Shown here: in pieces, positions 8,486 through 19,245 of the stretch
Layout of the letters: every line of letters begins with the position of its first letter
How positions within the stretch are numbered: position 1 is the stretch's first letter
Assembly (NCBI RefSeq): GCF_000518865.1
Contig: NZ_JAEK01000009.1
Location: 62,001-126,000 of the forward strand
Length of the DNA stretch: 64,000 bases
Source of the DNA: Bacillus sp. J37
GTDB taxonomy: Bacteria; Bacillota; Bacilli; Bacillales; Bacillaceae
Direction of reading: 5' to 3'
Program-made: the position numbers and the translations under genes
Notes under the pieces: model-generated
Database searches by the model: none
What the model was told of the DNA's origin: nothing
The model's input: only the letters and a program-made list of their open reading frames with translations

Positions 8486-10189
8486 ATGCTTACAGTACGA
8501 AATATTTACAAACATTACGGTGAACAAAAGATTTTAAACGATGTTTCTTTTGATATAAAAAACCAGGATCGAATCGGGTTAGTTGGTATAAATGGTGCCG
8601 GAAAATCAACACTTGCCAACTTGATTTATGGCAGAATAGAACCTGATAGCGGCAAAATCTTAAAAGCCCCATCACTTAAAATTGGATATTTAAAGCAATC
8701 CGTCGATTTTCAATCATCAGAAATCTCACAACCTTCTAGTGAATTTCTTGAAGTGACCAGTGAATTAGGACTTTTAAAATATCAATCCTGGGATCATGAA
8801 CGTCTCTCACATTTAAGTGGAGGTGAAAAACTTAAAATTGCTTTAGCTGACGTTTGGTCATGTCGTCCACATATCCTTTTACTTGATGAACCTACGAATC
8901 ATCTGGATTTTCAAGGAATTAATTGGTTAATTGAACAACTTAAAACCTTCAAAGGAGCTATCGTGGTCATTTCTCATGATCGTTACTTTTTAGATCAAAC
9001 TGTTGGTCAAATTTTTGACTTGGAGAACGGACATCTTACAACTTATGAAGGAAATTACACTTCTTACTTTAATGAGAAAAAGAAACGCAGAGAAGTTCAA
9101 TTACACCATTATCATAGCCAGCAAAAGGATATTGCAAGAGTTGAAGCTCAAATGGACCAATTACAGCAATGGGCAGGAAAAGCTCACCGAACAATGCGTG
9201 ATCAAGAAGGAATGAAAGAGTTCCATGGTGTGAAAGCAAAGAAAATAGATCGTGCAATGAAATCAAAAATGAAAAGACTAAAAAGCGAATTAGAAAAAAA
9301 TAAGGTTGAAAAACCCTCTGAAGAGAAAAACATTGCATTTCAATTTAAGGCAAATGAAAAAAGAGGAAACCGTATCATTGAGGCAAAAGATCTTATGAAA
9401 AAGTTTCAAACAAGAATGTTGTTTCAGCAAAGTCATTTTTATATTAAACATGGAGAAAAAATTGGCATTTATGGGCCAAATGGTTCCGGAAAAACAACAT
9501 TAATTAATATGTTAAGAGGAGAAGAAACGATCACTTCAGGTTATTTGAACATTAGCTCCTCACTTAACATCGCAAGTTTAAGTCAGGATGTTGCAGATAT
9601 GGATATCTCGCAAACAGGTTTAGAAGCATTACAGATCGCAGAACGCACACAATTACTTAAAGCCAGAACAACTCTGGCGAATATGGGAATGAACGCAGAA
9701 AAACTGAGCCAACGGATTGGAAATTTAAGTCTTGGAGAACGGACAAGAATTAAACTAACAAACATGCTAATTAATGAATACGACCTCTTAATCCTGGATG
9801 AACCGACGAATCATTTAGATTTAGCAAGCCGAAATCAATTAGAAAAAACATTAAAAGATTTTTCCGGTACCATTCTTGTTGTTTCTCATGATATCTATTT
9901 TTTACAACATGTTTGTGATAAGCTGTTAGTTTTTGAAGACAAAAATATTAAACGAGTAGAAATGTCTATTGAAGAATATGAAAAGAAACGAAATACACCT
10001 CAAAAATCTTTTTCATCAACCCAAAAGGAAATAGAAGAAGAATTATTGAGAGTGAACACAGAAATTTCTGCGGTACTTGGTGAGCTTAGCTTATTAACAC
10101 CTGATTCTGAAAGATATACAATATTAGATCAAGAATTTCTAAAGTTAACAAAGAAAAAACAACACTTATTAAAAAAAGCGGAGAAATAA
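8486..10189 (+). CDS. ABC-F ATPase, antibiotic-resistance-type ribosome protection family
   Basis: A 567-residue protein with two ABC domains and no membrane spans. Domain 1 has Walker A GINGAGKST, signature LSGGEKLKIAL and Walker B ILLLDEPTNHLD. Domain 2 has GPNGSGKTT, LSLGERTRIKL and LLILDEPTNHLD. The linker between them (about 185-300) is long, basic and helical, the element that reaches into the ribosome in ABC-F proteins. Domain spacing and the C-terminal tail resemble VmlR/ExpZ and Vga-type proteins that protect against lincosamides, streptogramins and pleuromutilins. AGGGAGG lies 9 bases before the ATG. The roughly 200-base upstream leader could hold an attenuator, but I could not define one. 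Confidence 0.82.
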   Translation: MLTVRNIYKHYGEQKILNDVSFDIKNQDRIGLVGINGAGKSTLANLIYGRIEPDSGKILKAPSLKIGYLKQSVDFQSSEISQPSSEFLEVTSELGLLKYQSWDHERLSHLSGGEKLKIALADVWSCRPHILLLDEPTNHLDFQGINWLIEQLKTFKGAIVVISHDRYFLDQTVGQIFDLENGHLTTYEGNYTSYFNEKKKRREVQLHHYHSQQKDIARVEAQMDQLQQWAGKAHRTMRDQEGMKEFHGVKAKKIDRAMKSKMKRLKSELEKNKVEKPSEEKNIAFQFKANEKRGNRIIEAKDLMKKFQTRMLFQQSHFYIKHGEKIGIYGPNGSGKTTLINMLRGEETITSGYLNISSSLNIASLSQDVADMDISQTGLEALQIAERTQLLKARTTLANMGMNAEKLSQRIGNLSLGERTRIKLTNMLINEYDLLILDEPTNHLDLASRNQLEKTLKDFSGTILVVSHDIYFLQHVCDKLLVFEDKNIKRVEMSIEEYEKKRNTPQKSFSSTQKEIEEELLRVNTEISAVLGELSLLTPDSERYTILDQEFLKLTKKKQHLLKKAEK

Positions 10190-10206
10190 AATCTCCGCTT
10201 TTTTCG
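10172..10206. terminator. Bidirectional terminator between the ABC-F gene and mtnD
   Basis: The stem AAAAAAGCGGAGA/TCTCCGCTTTTTT (10172-10184 and 10192-10204) overlaps the end of the ABC-F gene and also ends the mtnWXBD transcript from the other side. Confidence 0.87.
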
Positions 10207-10208
10207 TT

Positions 10209-10751
10209 TTATTTAGTTAATTCTTGTTCTTCCTTAAAAGGATGTGCCACCCATCCCTCAGTTTCAATAAATAAACGAACAGCCACAACTTGACGATCTT
10301 CCATTAATGTAAAGAAATGCGGATTTCCTTCTGGTACAGAAATAACATCTCCCGCTTCCAGTTCTACATCAAAGTATCCTGTTTGGTCGTCTCCTTTGAT
10401 AATGAAAATCCCATGTCCGGCAGTAATTGCACGAACCTCATCTTCAGTATGTGTATGAACATTTTCAAACTTCTTTAGCAGCTCTTCAAGGTTTGGTGTT
10501 GCATCTGATAATGCCACGATATCCCAAGTCTTGTATCCTCTTCTTTCAGCTAAATCTTCAATTTCAGCTTTATAAGTAGTTAGAATTTCTGATTTCTCTT
10601 CATCATTTAAAACGAATTTTTCAACTAAGTGTGATGGAAGTTTGCTCATATCCCAGTGCTCATATAAAACACCTTGTTTTTCTAGAAATGAAGAAACCTG
10701 CTCTTGACCTTCAATTACTTCATTTGTGTTTCTTACTTTAATAACTGCCAT
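10209..10751 (-). CDS. mtnD: Acireductone dioxygenase (methionine salvage)
   Basis: A 180-residue cupin enzyme. HTHTEDEVRAITAGHGIF and EAGDVISVPEGNPHFF supply the metal ligands of the ARD family. With Fe2+ it converts 1,2-dihydroxy-5-(methylthio)pent-1-en-3-one to 4-methylthio-2-oxobutanoate and formate; MtnE then transaminates the oxo acid to methionine. ATG 10751 is chosen because GGAGG sits just upstream, inside an apparent five-codon extension. It is the last gene of the mtnWXBD unit, 29 bases after mtnB. Confidence 0.95.
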   Translation of the reverse strand: MAVIKVRNTNEVIEGQEQVSSFLEKQGVLYEHWDMSKLPSHLVEKFVLNDEEKSEILTTYKAEIEDLAERRGYKTWDIVALSDATPNLEELLKKFENVHTHTEDEVRAITAGHGIFIIKGDDQTGYFDVELEAGDVISVPEGNPHFFTLMEDRQVVAVRLFIETEGWVAHPFKEEQELTK

Positions 10752-10794
10752 TATTTTCTCCTCCATTTTTAAATTATTTTATATCATTCTTTTT

Positions 10795-11415
10795 CTAGCG
10801 AACTGCTTTCAAAGCCATCAGTTTCAGATGATAGGAAAATAAAAATTCACTTGCTTCTAAGAATTTCTTCGCTTCTAATGCATCCCTACCCCATACAGTA
10901 ATACCATGATTACGAATAAGAACGGCTCCTGCATCACCTTTAACATATTCACTAAAGTCCTTTGCCAATGTAGGTATATGAGCGTGATTATAGATTATCG
11001 GAATGGTAAATTCTGCATCTTCATCCCACAGGCCATAGGCTTTAATGATTTCCTGACCTTTAAACGTGATCTTTCCTTGCTCACCATACAATTCGGAAAT
11101 GACATTGTTATCAACGGTATGGACATGAAGGCTGCAACCTGCATTGGTTTTATTAAAAATTTCTACATGTAATAAGGTTTCAGCTGATGGTTTTAAATGA
11201 GTGTCATGAACCGGCTGACCATTTCTGTCAACAAGTAAAAAGTCTTCGCTCGTTTCCTTTGTTTTATCCTTTCCACTTGCTGTAACAAGAAATGAAACTG
11301 GATCACTATACACTTTTATAGCCAAGTTTCCACTTGTTCCCGGGAACCACTCTCTCTTAGCCAGTACTCTTTTTATATCAGCTAACTCCTCCCAGCGTTG
11401 TTCTAGTAAACTCAC
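10795..11415 (-). CDS. mtnB: Methylthioribulose-1-phosphate dehydratase
   Basis: A 206-residue class II aldolase/adducin-fold enzyme. Zinc-binding histidines are visible in LHVHTVDN and in the later [11 protein letters not shown]. It dehydrates 5-methylthioribulose-1-phosphate to the 2,3-diketo-5-methylthiopentyl compound used by MtnW. The start is GTG and overlaps the mtnX stop by four bases (GTGA), so translation is coupled. Confidence 0.95.
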   Translation of the reverse strand: MSLLEQRWEELADIKRVLAKREWFPGTSGNLAIKVYSDPVSFLVTASGKDKTKETSEDFLLVDRNGQPVHDTHLKPSAETLLHVEIFNKTNAGCSLHVHTVDNNVISELYGEQGKITFKGQEIIKAYGLWDEDAEFTIPIIYNHAHIPTLAKDFSEYVKGDAGAVLIRNHGITVWGRDALEAKKFLEASEFLFSYHLKLMALKAVR

Positions 11416-12074
11416 ACACTCACCTCCTCTACCTGATCAAGGATATTCACCACATCGTAAAACGTAGTAAAAGACTGATGTGGTAATTCTAATTCTTTAC
11501 ATTTTTTTAATAACAAATCTCTGGCAATCACGAAATCCGCCAATTTTGCAGCTTGTAAATCGGTTATTGAGTCACCTATTACAATTTTCTTTTGATTTAC
11601 ATGTGTAAGCTGGCGGATAAGTGTCGGCTTACAGCATCCACATTCATTTGAACAAAATTCATCACAACTGTTTGGCCATTCAATTTCTATTTTTTCCTGC
11701 GAGAAATTAGCCACATTACAATAAATTTTATCTTCTTGAACTAATCCGTGAAGAAGTGGATAAACAAAAAAGTCAATTCCTCCACTGACTATATAAAGTG
11801 GAATATTTTTGTCTATTGTATATTGAACGAACTCTCTAAAACCTGAACGAATTTCAGCATGATTGAGGATATAGTCCACAATTTGTGTCTTTGATGAAGA
11901 AGGAAGTAATTGAAACATCTTCCCTACTCCTTCTTTAATGGATATCTCCTGGGAAAGAACTCCTTCTTTAAGAGCATTCCATTCAGGTGGTGCGAACTTT
12001 TTCATAATAGCTATAATGTTGTCTGTTTCAGTGATTGTCCCGTCAAAGTCACAAATAATTACTGTGTCACTCAT
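11412..12074 (-). CDS. mtnX: 2-hydroxy-3-keto-5-methylthiopentenyl-1-phosphate phosphatase
   Basis: A 220-residue HAD-superfamily phosphatase. Motif I is [11 protein letters not shown] near the N-terminus, motif II is IVSGGIDFF, and motif IV is [13 protein letters not shown] cysteine cluster [15 protein letters not shown] in the cap is typical of MtnX. It removes the phosphate after the MtnW step, giving the acireductone substrate of MtnD. ATG 12074, after GAGGTGGGC, overlaps the mtnW stop codon by four bases. Confidence 0.94.
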   Translation of the reverse strand: MSDTVIICDFDGTITETDNIIAIMKKFAPPEWNALKEGVLSQEISIKEGVGKMFQLLPSSSKTQIVDYILNHAEIRSGFREFVQYTIDKNIPLYIVSGGIDFFVYPLLHGLVQEDKIYCNVANFSQEKIEIEWPNSCDEFCSNECGCCKPTLIRQLTHVNQKKIVIGDSITDLQAAKLADFVIARDLLLKKCKELELPHQSFTTFYDVVNILDQVEEVSV

Positions 12075-13312
12075 TTGCCCACCTCTTTGGCACCCCAAAG
12101 ATCAATGGCAAGCTTAAGGTCCTCATTTGTTTCAGCAGCTTGCTTTAAGGAAATACCGGAAAGGGTAGCATCGATCGCTGCACGGAATGCTTTTCCTCCA
12201 CCAATTGCTCCATTTGGATGTCCGTGTACACCGCCACCGGCATTAATCACAGAATCGACTCCAAAATCGTTTACTAATAAGGGGACTAATCCCGGGTGAA
12301 TACCTGCAGACGGAACCGGGAATGCTTGCATATATCCTTCATCTTTCAAGCAGTATTCCGCAATTCCGAGTGCTTCATTTCGATCTAAAGCAACACTACC
12401 ATAAGGAGATGGGAATAGAGAGAAATCAGCACCAGACATTCTAACTAGTTTTCCTAATAGTAAAGAATTGGAAAATCCATACAAACTTGATGCCGTTGAA
12501 GCACCACTAACAGCCGGATGTGCCATTATCGGTATATTAATTTCCGGATCTTCCACCAAATTTTGCATCACATCCAAACCATATGCAAACACATTAAAAA
12601 GCACTACGCTGGCTCCAAGCTCAGTGGCCCTTTTCGCTTTGTCCTTCAGCTCAAATGTTTTTCCTGTTAAATTTACCGCGTATAATGCTTTACGTCCAGT
12701 TTCTTCAAATACTTGTTGTAACACTTCTTTACCAGCTGCAATTCTATCTTCAAAAGGTGTTAAAGGATTATCAAAGAGGATTTCATCATCTTTTACTATA
12801 TCAACGCCACCCAATATTTGCTGCTTCAATTGATCTTTTAAATAAACCTGATCTCTACCAATGACCCCCTTGAAGATACTCATTAGTAATGGTCGATCAT
12901 AGACTCCTACCAAGTCACGGATCCCGGATATACCGAATTTTGGTCCAGGAAATGCTTCCTTCACCTCTTCAGATAACTCTATATCAAGTAGTTTTACTTC
13001 CCCATCAAGAGATAATTTTCCGAAGACAGTTGTTAAGATGGCTGGTAGATCATGGCTATAATTTACACTTGGGTATGCAATTTTTATGATTCCTTTTGTA
13101 ACATGTTTTCCTAAGTATTGATTTGTTTTTTCACAATTTTCAAGCTGACTGACTTCTAATACACGACCTTTATGGGCTTTTAATTGTTCTTGCTCAAGCA
13201 ATGGAAGATCGGTCCATGAACCAACCGTTAAGCCTAATGCAATTCCCTCGGCTTTTTTATTTAAATTACCTTTTGCATCGTGTACAAGGTATGTAGCAAT
13301 AACTTCACTCAC
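12071..13312 (-). CDS. mtnW: 2,3-diketo-5-methylthiopentyl-1-phosphate enolase (RuBisCO-like protein)
   Basis: A 413-residue type IV RuBisCO homologue. The metal-site lysine lies in [10 protein letters not shown], with K174 equivalent to the carbamylated lysine of RuBis[11 protein letters not shown] and the C-terminal [18 protein letters not shown] form the phosphate-binding end. It enolises the diketo intermediate and does not fix CO2. The start codon is GTG with AGGG upstream. It heads mtnWXBD, directly behind a SAM-I riboswitch, so the unit is expressed when S-adenosylmethionine is low. Confidence 0.95.
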   Translation of the reverse strand: MSEVIATYLVHDAKGNLNKKAEGIALGLTVGSWTDLPLLEQEQLKAHKGRVLEVSQLENCEKTNQYLGKHVTKGIIKIAYPSVNYSHDLPAILTTVFGKLSLDGEVKLLDIELSEEVKEAFPGPKFGISGIRDLVGVYDRPLLMSIFKGVIGRDQVYLKDQLKQQILGGVDIVKDDEILFDNPLTPFEDRIAAGKEVLQQVFEETGRKALYAVNLTGKTFELKDKAKRATELGASVVLFNVFAYGLDVMQNLVEDPEINIPIMAHPAVSGASTASSLYGFSNSLLLGKLVRMSGADFSLFPSPYGSVALDRNEALGIAEYCLKDEGYMQAFPVPSAGIHPGLVPLLVNDFGVDSVINAGGGVHGHPNGAIGGGKAFRAAIDATLSGISLKQAAETNEDLKLAIDLWGAKEVGK

Positions 13313-13461
13313 TGATAACCCTACTTTCTCAATACATCTGACATTTTCTGAATCTTTCTATTAATCATACTAATTTTAACATCTTTCATTCATCTATGCA
13401 TTTGATTCCTTCTATTAATCTTGAACATTTCGTTTCAGATACGGATTTCAAATGAATCATT

Positions 13462-13635
13462 AAAAAGCCCCTTTGAATAGATCGAAGGGGCTTTTTTGTA
13501 CGTACAAAAGTATAAAGCAAATTCCCTTATCTATCAGCTTCTGCTGCAAGAATTAGCACCGTGCTTAACATGTAATGTTTAAGTCGGTTGCCGGGTTTCA
13601 TCGGGCCAGTCCCTCCACCTGCTCTTGATAAGAAC
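13462..13635 (-). promoter_or_regulatory. SAM-I (S-box) riboswitch upstream of mtnWXBD
   Basis: On the minus strand the aptamer begins CTTATCAAGAGCAGGTGGAG and contains GACTGGCCCGATGAAACCC and GGCAACC, followed by the conserved GGTGCTAATTC element. A strong terminator stem of AAAGCCCC and GGGGCTTT with a T run (13462-13497) follows. SAM binding favours the terminator. The distance to mtnW is about 150 bases. Confidence 0.95.
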
Positions 13636-13694
13636 GAATGTTCAATATATTAAATTAATAAGATTATGACAGAACAAAATGTAATCTGTCAAGA

Positions 13695-14870
13695 TTAGAA
13701 AATATTTAATTTTTTTATTCTTTCAACTGCTTCTTTTAATCTTTCTTCAGATGTAAGTAAACCAACCCTGACATACCCTTCACCAAATTCTCCAAAACCA
13801 ACACCTGGTGCTACAACAACATGGGCATTCTCAAGCAAATAATCTGAAAAATCCTGAGAAGATTCAAATTGTTTTGGTACGGGCAGCCAAGCAAAGAACG
13901 ATCCTGCCGGTGCATTTACTTTCCACCCCATATCAAGGCAAGCTTCTATTAAGGCATTTCGTCTTGACTCATATAATTCATTTAATTCCTCTACACATGT
14001 TTGAGGACTTAATAAAGCATGTGCAGCCGCTTCTTGGATCGCACTAAATACACTTACAAACATATGATCCTGCAGCAAGTTTATCGCCTCAATAACAGAT
14101 GGGTTTCCAACTGCAAATCCAATCCTCCAACCGGCCATATTATATGTTTTAGAAAATGTGTATATTTCAATTCCAACCTCTTTTGCGCCCTTTGTTTGGA
14201 GGAAACTTTTCGGTTTTTTTCCATCAAAGCCGATCGCACCATATGCAAAATCATGAACAACACATATATTATGTTCATTTGCAAACTGAACAGTCTCTTC
14301 GAAAAATTCTTCTGATGCTGTTGCTCCAGTGGGATTATTCGGATAGTTAATAAACATTAATTTTGCTTGTTTTACGACTTCTTTTGACAAACTTTCATAA
14401 TTCGGTAAAAACTTATTCTCCTCCAACAAGGGCATAACTTCCATTTTTGCACGAGCTAATTCCACACCTGACCAGTAATCAGGATAACCTGGATCTGGAA
14501 CAAGCACCACATCCCCCGGATTCAGGAGACATTGAGGAACCTCAACTAACCCTGCTTTTCCTCCAAAAAGAATGGCCACCTCTGATTGAGGATCAACATC
14601 CACTCCATACTCCCTCTTGTAATAAAGAGAGACAGCTTCCTTTAAGAAGGCTTGACCGCGAAACGGAGAATACTTATGGTAATTTGGATTCTTCACTGCC
14701 TTTTCCATCGCTTCAACAATATGTGCCGGTGTTGGCTGATCAGGATTTCCCTGCCCTAAATTAATTACATCATGACCTTGTTCAATAATGTTATTTACTT
14801 TTTCTACAAGACTTGCAAAAAACTGCTTTGGTAATGAAGTTAATAAATCTGATTGCTTATATATTTTCAT
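13695..14870 (-). CDS. mtnE: Methionine salvage aminotransferase
   Basis: A 391-residue fold-type I PLP enzyme of the aspartate aminotransferase class. NYPNNPTGA, the PLP lysine in TFSKTYNMAGWRIGF and the C-terminal GEGYVRVGL are visible. It transfers an amino group, typically from glutamine, to 4-methylthio-2-oxobutanoate to give methionine. The ATG at 14870 fits AGGTG upstream better than GTG 14879. It lies between the two S-box units and divergent from mtnU, whose product removes the 2-oxoglutaramate formed when glutamine is the donor. Confidence 0.9.
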   Translation of the reverse strand: MKIYKQSDLLTSLPKQFFASLVEKVNNIIEQGHDVINLGQGNPDQPTPAHIVEAMEKAVKNPNYHKYSPFRGQAFLKEAVSLYYKREYGVDVDPQSEVAILFGGKAGLVEVPQCLLNPGDVVLVPDPGYPDYWSGVELARAKMEVMPLLEENKFLPNYESLSKEVVKQAKLMFINYPNNPTGATASEEFFEETVQFANEHNICVVHDFAYGAIGFDGKKPKSFLQTKGAKEVGIEIYTFSKTYNMAGWRIGFAVGNPSVIEAINLLQDHMFVSVFSAIQEAAAHALLSPQTCVEELNELYESRRNALIEACLDMGWKVNAPAGSFFAWLPVPKQFESSQDFSDYLLENAHVVVAPGVGFGEFGEGYVRVGLLTSEERLKEAVERIKKLNIF

Positions 14871-14973
14871 TTTTAGCACCTACTCAAAAAATTCTTGAAA
14901 TTCTAGTCACAAATCATATATTGTTAGAAACAACTTGTAAAGTAAAAAATTTATAAATGAAAGTGTGAACGAA

Positions 14974-15762
14974 ATGAAATCTATCATTACATGTATTCAA
15001 TTAGACATTAAATTCGGTGATCCAGATTTTAATTATCAACAAGTAGAAGAAAAGGTTGCACAAGCTGTTCAACAGGAACATTCAACAACCGTCGTTCTGC
15101 CAGAGCTATGGACAACTGGATATGATTTAACTCGCTTAGATGAAATCTCTGATGAAAATGGTGAAAAAACATCTTCTTTTTTACAAAAGCTTGCAAAAAA
15201 ATATAACATACACATCATTGGTGGGTCCATAGCAAAAAAGAGTGGCAAACATGTTACAAATACGATGTTTATTGTTGATAATGACGGGCAGCTTATCCAT
15301 GAATATAGCAAACTCCATCTATTTAAGCTTATGAACGAACATCACTACCTAACTGCAGGGAAGGAAAAAGGACTATTCGACCTTGCCGGCATGAAAAGTG
15401 CTGGAGTCATTTGTTATGACATACGTTTTCCAGAATGGATTCGTGCACATACCACAATGGGAGCAGAGGTGTTATTCGTTGTAGCAGAGTGGCCAATGCC
15501 TCGCCTTCACCATTGGAAAACTCTGCTGCTCAGCAGAGCAATAGAAAATCAATGCTATGTAGTAGCATGCAACCGGGCAGGAAATGACCCGGATAATGAA
15601 TTTGCAGGACATTCACTTATTATTGACCCCTGGGGAAATATCTTAGCTGAAGCAGATGAAAATCCAGGTATGATTTCAGCTGAATTGGACATTGAAATGG
15701 TGAAACAAGTTCGCAGTCAAATTCCAATTTTCGATGATCGTCTCCCAGATTATTATCGTTAA
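14974..15762 (+). CDS. mtnU: Carbon-nitrogen hydrolase, probable omega-amidase MtnU
   Basis: A 262-residue nitrilase-superfamily protein with the Glu-Lys-Cys triad visible: LPELWTTGYD (Glu), YSKLHLF (Lys) and GVICYDIRFPE (Cys). In B. subtilis the neighbour of mtnE is YkrU/MtnU, thought to hydrolyse 2-oxoglutaramate to 2-oxoglutarate. The ribosome-binding site is weak. GTG 14965 is an alternative start adding three residues. Confidence 0.87.
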   Translation: MKSIITCIQLDIKFGDPDFNYQQVEEKVAQAVQQEHSTTVVLPELWTTGYDLTRLDEISDENGEKTSSFLQKLAKKYNIHIIGGSIAKKSGKHVTNTMFIVDNDGQLIHEYSKLHLFKLMNEHHYLTAGKEKGLFDLAGMKSAGVICYDIRFPEWIRAHTTMGAEVLFVVAEWPMPRLHHWKTLLLSRAIENQCYVVACNRAGNDPDNEFAGHSLIIDPWGNILAEADENPGMISAELDIEMVKQVRSQIPIFDDRLPDYYR

Positions 15763-15903
15763 ATTCACAAATATTTAGGCAATTCTTTAGATTTACTGTT
15801 GACAAAATCTTATGAACATTGATAATATGCTAATCAAGCGTTATATTTTGTTAAAAGCTTTACTATCTAAAAACAATTAAATGAATCTATTATTTTATAA
15901 TAA

Positions 15904-16100
15904 TCTCTTATCAAGAGTTGGCAGAGGGACTTGGCCCAATGACGCCGCAGCAACCGACCATATTTCATTTTGATGAAATAAATCTGGGCAACTACCAGTA
16001 GGGCACGGTGCTAATTCCATCAGAAGGGAAACTTTCTGAAAGATGAGAGGTGCGAAGCAACGACTTCAAGCCTCTTTCAATCTGGAAAGAGGCTTTTCTT
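15904..16100 (+). promoter_or_regulatory. SAM-I (S-box) riboswitch upstream of mtnKA
   Basis: The aptamer starts CTCTTATCAAGAG and contains GAGGGACTTGGCCCAATGA, GCAGCAACCG and GGTGCTAATTCC, all S-box hallmarks. The terminator stem AAGCCTCTTTC/GAAAGAGGCTT (16068-16095) with a T tail ends about 50 bases before mtnK. Confidence 0.95.
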
Positions 16101-16133
16101 ATTTTTCAGAAAAGCCCCCAACACTACTATTAA

Positions 16134-17351
<1,218 letters not shown>

Positions 17352-17377
17352 AGAATTGCAAAAAGGAGTTTTACAAA

Positions 17378-18430
17378 ATGACAACACAAAATTTCGTTAT
17401 TCCTCGTTCTGTCATCTGGAAGGAAGAGTATATTTCTTTATTAAACCAACAAAAAATCCCTCAAGTCACTGAATATCTTGAACTGAGAACAGTCGAGGAT
17501 GTTTGGGAAGCTATTCAGTCATTAAAAGTGAGAGGAGCTCCTGCTATTGGTATAACTGCCGCGTATGGATTAGCATTAGCGGCTAACCAGGAACCTTCAC
17601 AAACTTATGAAAGCTTTCTAAACAACCTGAAAAAACATCGTGATTATCTGGCAAGTTCAAGACCAACCGCTGTTAATTTATTTTGGGCATTAGATCGATT
17701 AATGAATAGCATTAAAGAAGTGACAAACATCGATGAAATAAAGGCAACAATCATAAATGAAGCAAAAGCCATTGAAGCGGAAGATGAAAAAGTGTGCAAA
17801 TCAATTGGAGAACATGCTCTTTCTGTTTTCAAAGACGGCGACCGAATTATGACGATCTGCAATGCCGGATCCATTGCAACAGCTAAATATGGAACTGCTC
17901 TTGCACCTTTTTATCTTGCCAAAGAAAATAATATAAACTTAAGTGTCTATGCCTGTGAAACAAGACCAGTTCTGCAAGGAGCACGTCTTACAACATGGGA
18001 ACTAATGCAAGCAGGTGTCGATGTAACATTAATTACTGATAATATGGCAGCACATACTATTAAATCAAAAAATATCACTGCTATCATTGTTGGTGCTGAT
18101 CGAATCGCTGCAAATGGTGATACTGCAAATAAAATTGGAACTTTTAACCTAGCGCTTTTAGCTAGTGCCTTCAACATTCCATTTTATGTTGCCGCTCCAT
18201 TATCTACATTTGATCCTGCCATTACAGATGGAAATCAAATCCCGATCGAAGAACGTCATTCAGAAGAAATTACACATATTCATGGCGTTCAAGTAGCTCC
18301 TGAAGGTGTTAAAGTGTTTAATCCTGCATTTGATGTAACACCAAATGAATTAATCGCAGGGATTATTACAGAAAAAGGGATTTTATCCGGTGATTTAAAG
18401 GAAGCTATTTCATCTTTATTTAGTAAGTAA
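17378..18430 (+). CDS. mtnA: S-methyl-5-thioribose-1-phosphate isomerase
   Basis: A 350-residue enzyme of the eIF2B-like family. [24 protein letters not shown] (catalytic Cys), TLITDNMAA and [19 protein letters not shown] (catalytic Asp) are the isomerase signatures. It converts methylthioribose-1-phosphate to the ribulose form, the substrate of MtnB. AAAAGGAG precedes the start. Confidence 0.95.
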   Translation: MTTQNFVIPRSVIWKEEYISLLNQQKIPQVTEYLELRTVEDVWEAIQSLKVRGAPAIGITAAYGLALAANQEPSQTYESFLNNLKKHRDYLASSRPTAVNLFWALDRLMNSIKEVTNIDEIKATIINEAKAIEAEDEKVCKSIGEHALSVFKDGDRIMTICNAGSIATAKYGTALAPFYLAKENNINLSVYACETRPVLQGARLTTWELMQAGVDVTLITDNMAAHTIKSKNITAIIVGADRIAANGDTANKIGTFNLALLASAFNIPFYVAAPLSTFDPAITDGNQIPIEERHSEEITHIHGVQVAPEGVKVFNPAFDVTPNELIAGIITEKGILSGDLKEAISSLFSK

Positions 18431-18432
18431 AC

Positions 18433-18476
18433 AAAAGAACAAAGTTTTCACTTCCCGTGATCACTTTGTTCTTTTT
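18433..18476 (+). terminator. Intrinsic terminator after mtnA
   Basis: The stem AAAAGAACAAAGT/ACTTTGTTCTTTT (18433-18445 and 18463-18475) is followed by Ts. Confidence 0.82.
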
Positions 18477-18685
18477 ATTAACTAATTCTTCTTTTTTTGA
18501 AGTAGTGTGTTTTTTTCCTGTTCTGATAAAATGTGTAATTTTGATAATAAAACAGAATAAAAATACACTTTTTGAGACCGTTTCTTTTGAATCCACATTT
18601 ACTTTGCCCCTTTCTTTCCCTTGCGCAACTTTTTTCTCTTAATGAAATAATATGTTGCAAAGTCAAAAGTGTGACAAGTTATGAA

Positions 18686-19186
18686 TTACTCGTTAAATGG
18701 GATTTTCTCATGAGTTAAAAGGGTTGCTTTTAACTCGATTTTTGTCCCTGCATAACCAGTAAGTTTTTTGTTCTTACCAATTACTCTGTGACAAGGAATA
18801 AAGATTGGAAGTTTATTTGCTTTATTAGCCTGACCAATTGCTCGTACAGCTTTTTTTTGTCCAATCGCTACTGCTATATCCTGGTAGCTGTATACCTTCC
18901 CAAAAGGGATGTCTCTTAATTTTTTCCAAACCTTTATTTGAAAGTCGGTTCCATCTAATTCCATAGGCATCTCAAATTCTTTTCGATCTCCATGAAAATA
19001 CTCATGTAATTGTAGAATTGCGCTCCGCAAAACATCACATTTTTGTTCTTGATCATGAACAACCTTTTTTCCCAATCGGAACGAATCAAATAGTTCTGTA
19101 GTTAAAAACAAGTTTGTTAGCTTATCTTTTTTAGAGACAAGTGTTAGTGTTCCTATCGGTGATTCATATAATTGATAATAATACAT
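18686..19186 (-). CDS. ogt: Methylated-DNA-[protein]-cysteine S-methyltransferase
   Basis: A 166-residue suicide repair protein that takes O6-alkyl groups from guanine. The acceptor is C132 in IPCHRVIG. The helix-turn-helix arginine finger region is KKAVRAIGQANKANKLP. The usual GYAGG after the active site reads GYAGTKIE. GAGGG precedes the ATG. Position between mtnA and kinE is as in B. subtilis. Confidence 0.93.
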   Translation of the reverse strand: MYYYQLYESPIGTLTLVSKKDKLTNLFLTTELFDSFRLGKKVVHDQEQKCDVLRSAILQLHEYFHGDRKEFEMPMELDGTDFQIKVWKKLRDIPFGKVYSYQDIAVAIGQKKAVRAIGQANKANKLPIFIPCHRVIGKNKKLTGYAGTKIELKATLLTHEKIPFNE

Positions 19187-19245
19187 AAAATAAAAACCCT
19201 CATTTTTTTCAAGCTTTTTAATTCACCAAAAAATTACCTATTACT

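Noticed and set aside
14019-14764. Overlapping plus-strand frames opposite mtnE
   Set aside because: Shadow frames of a conserved enzyme gene on the other strand.
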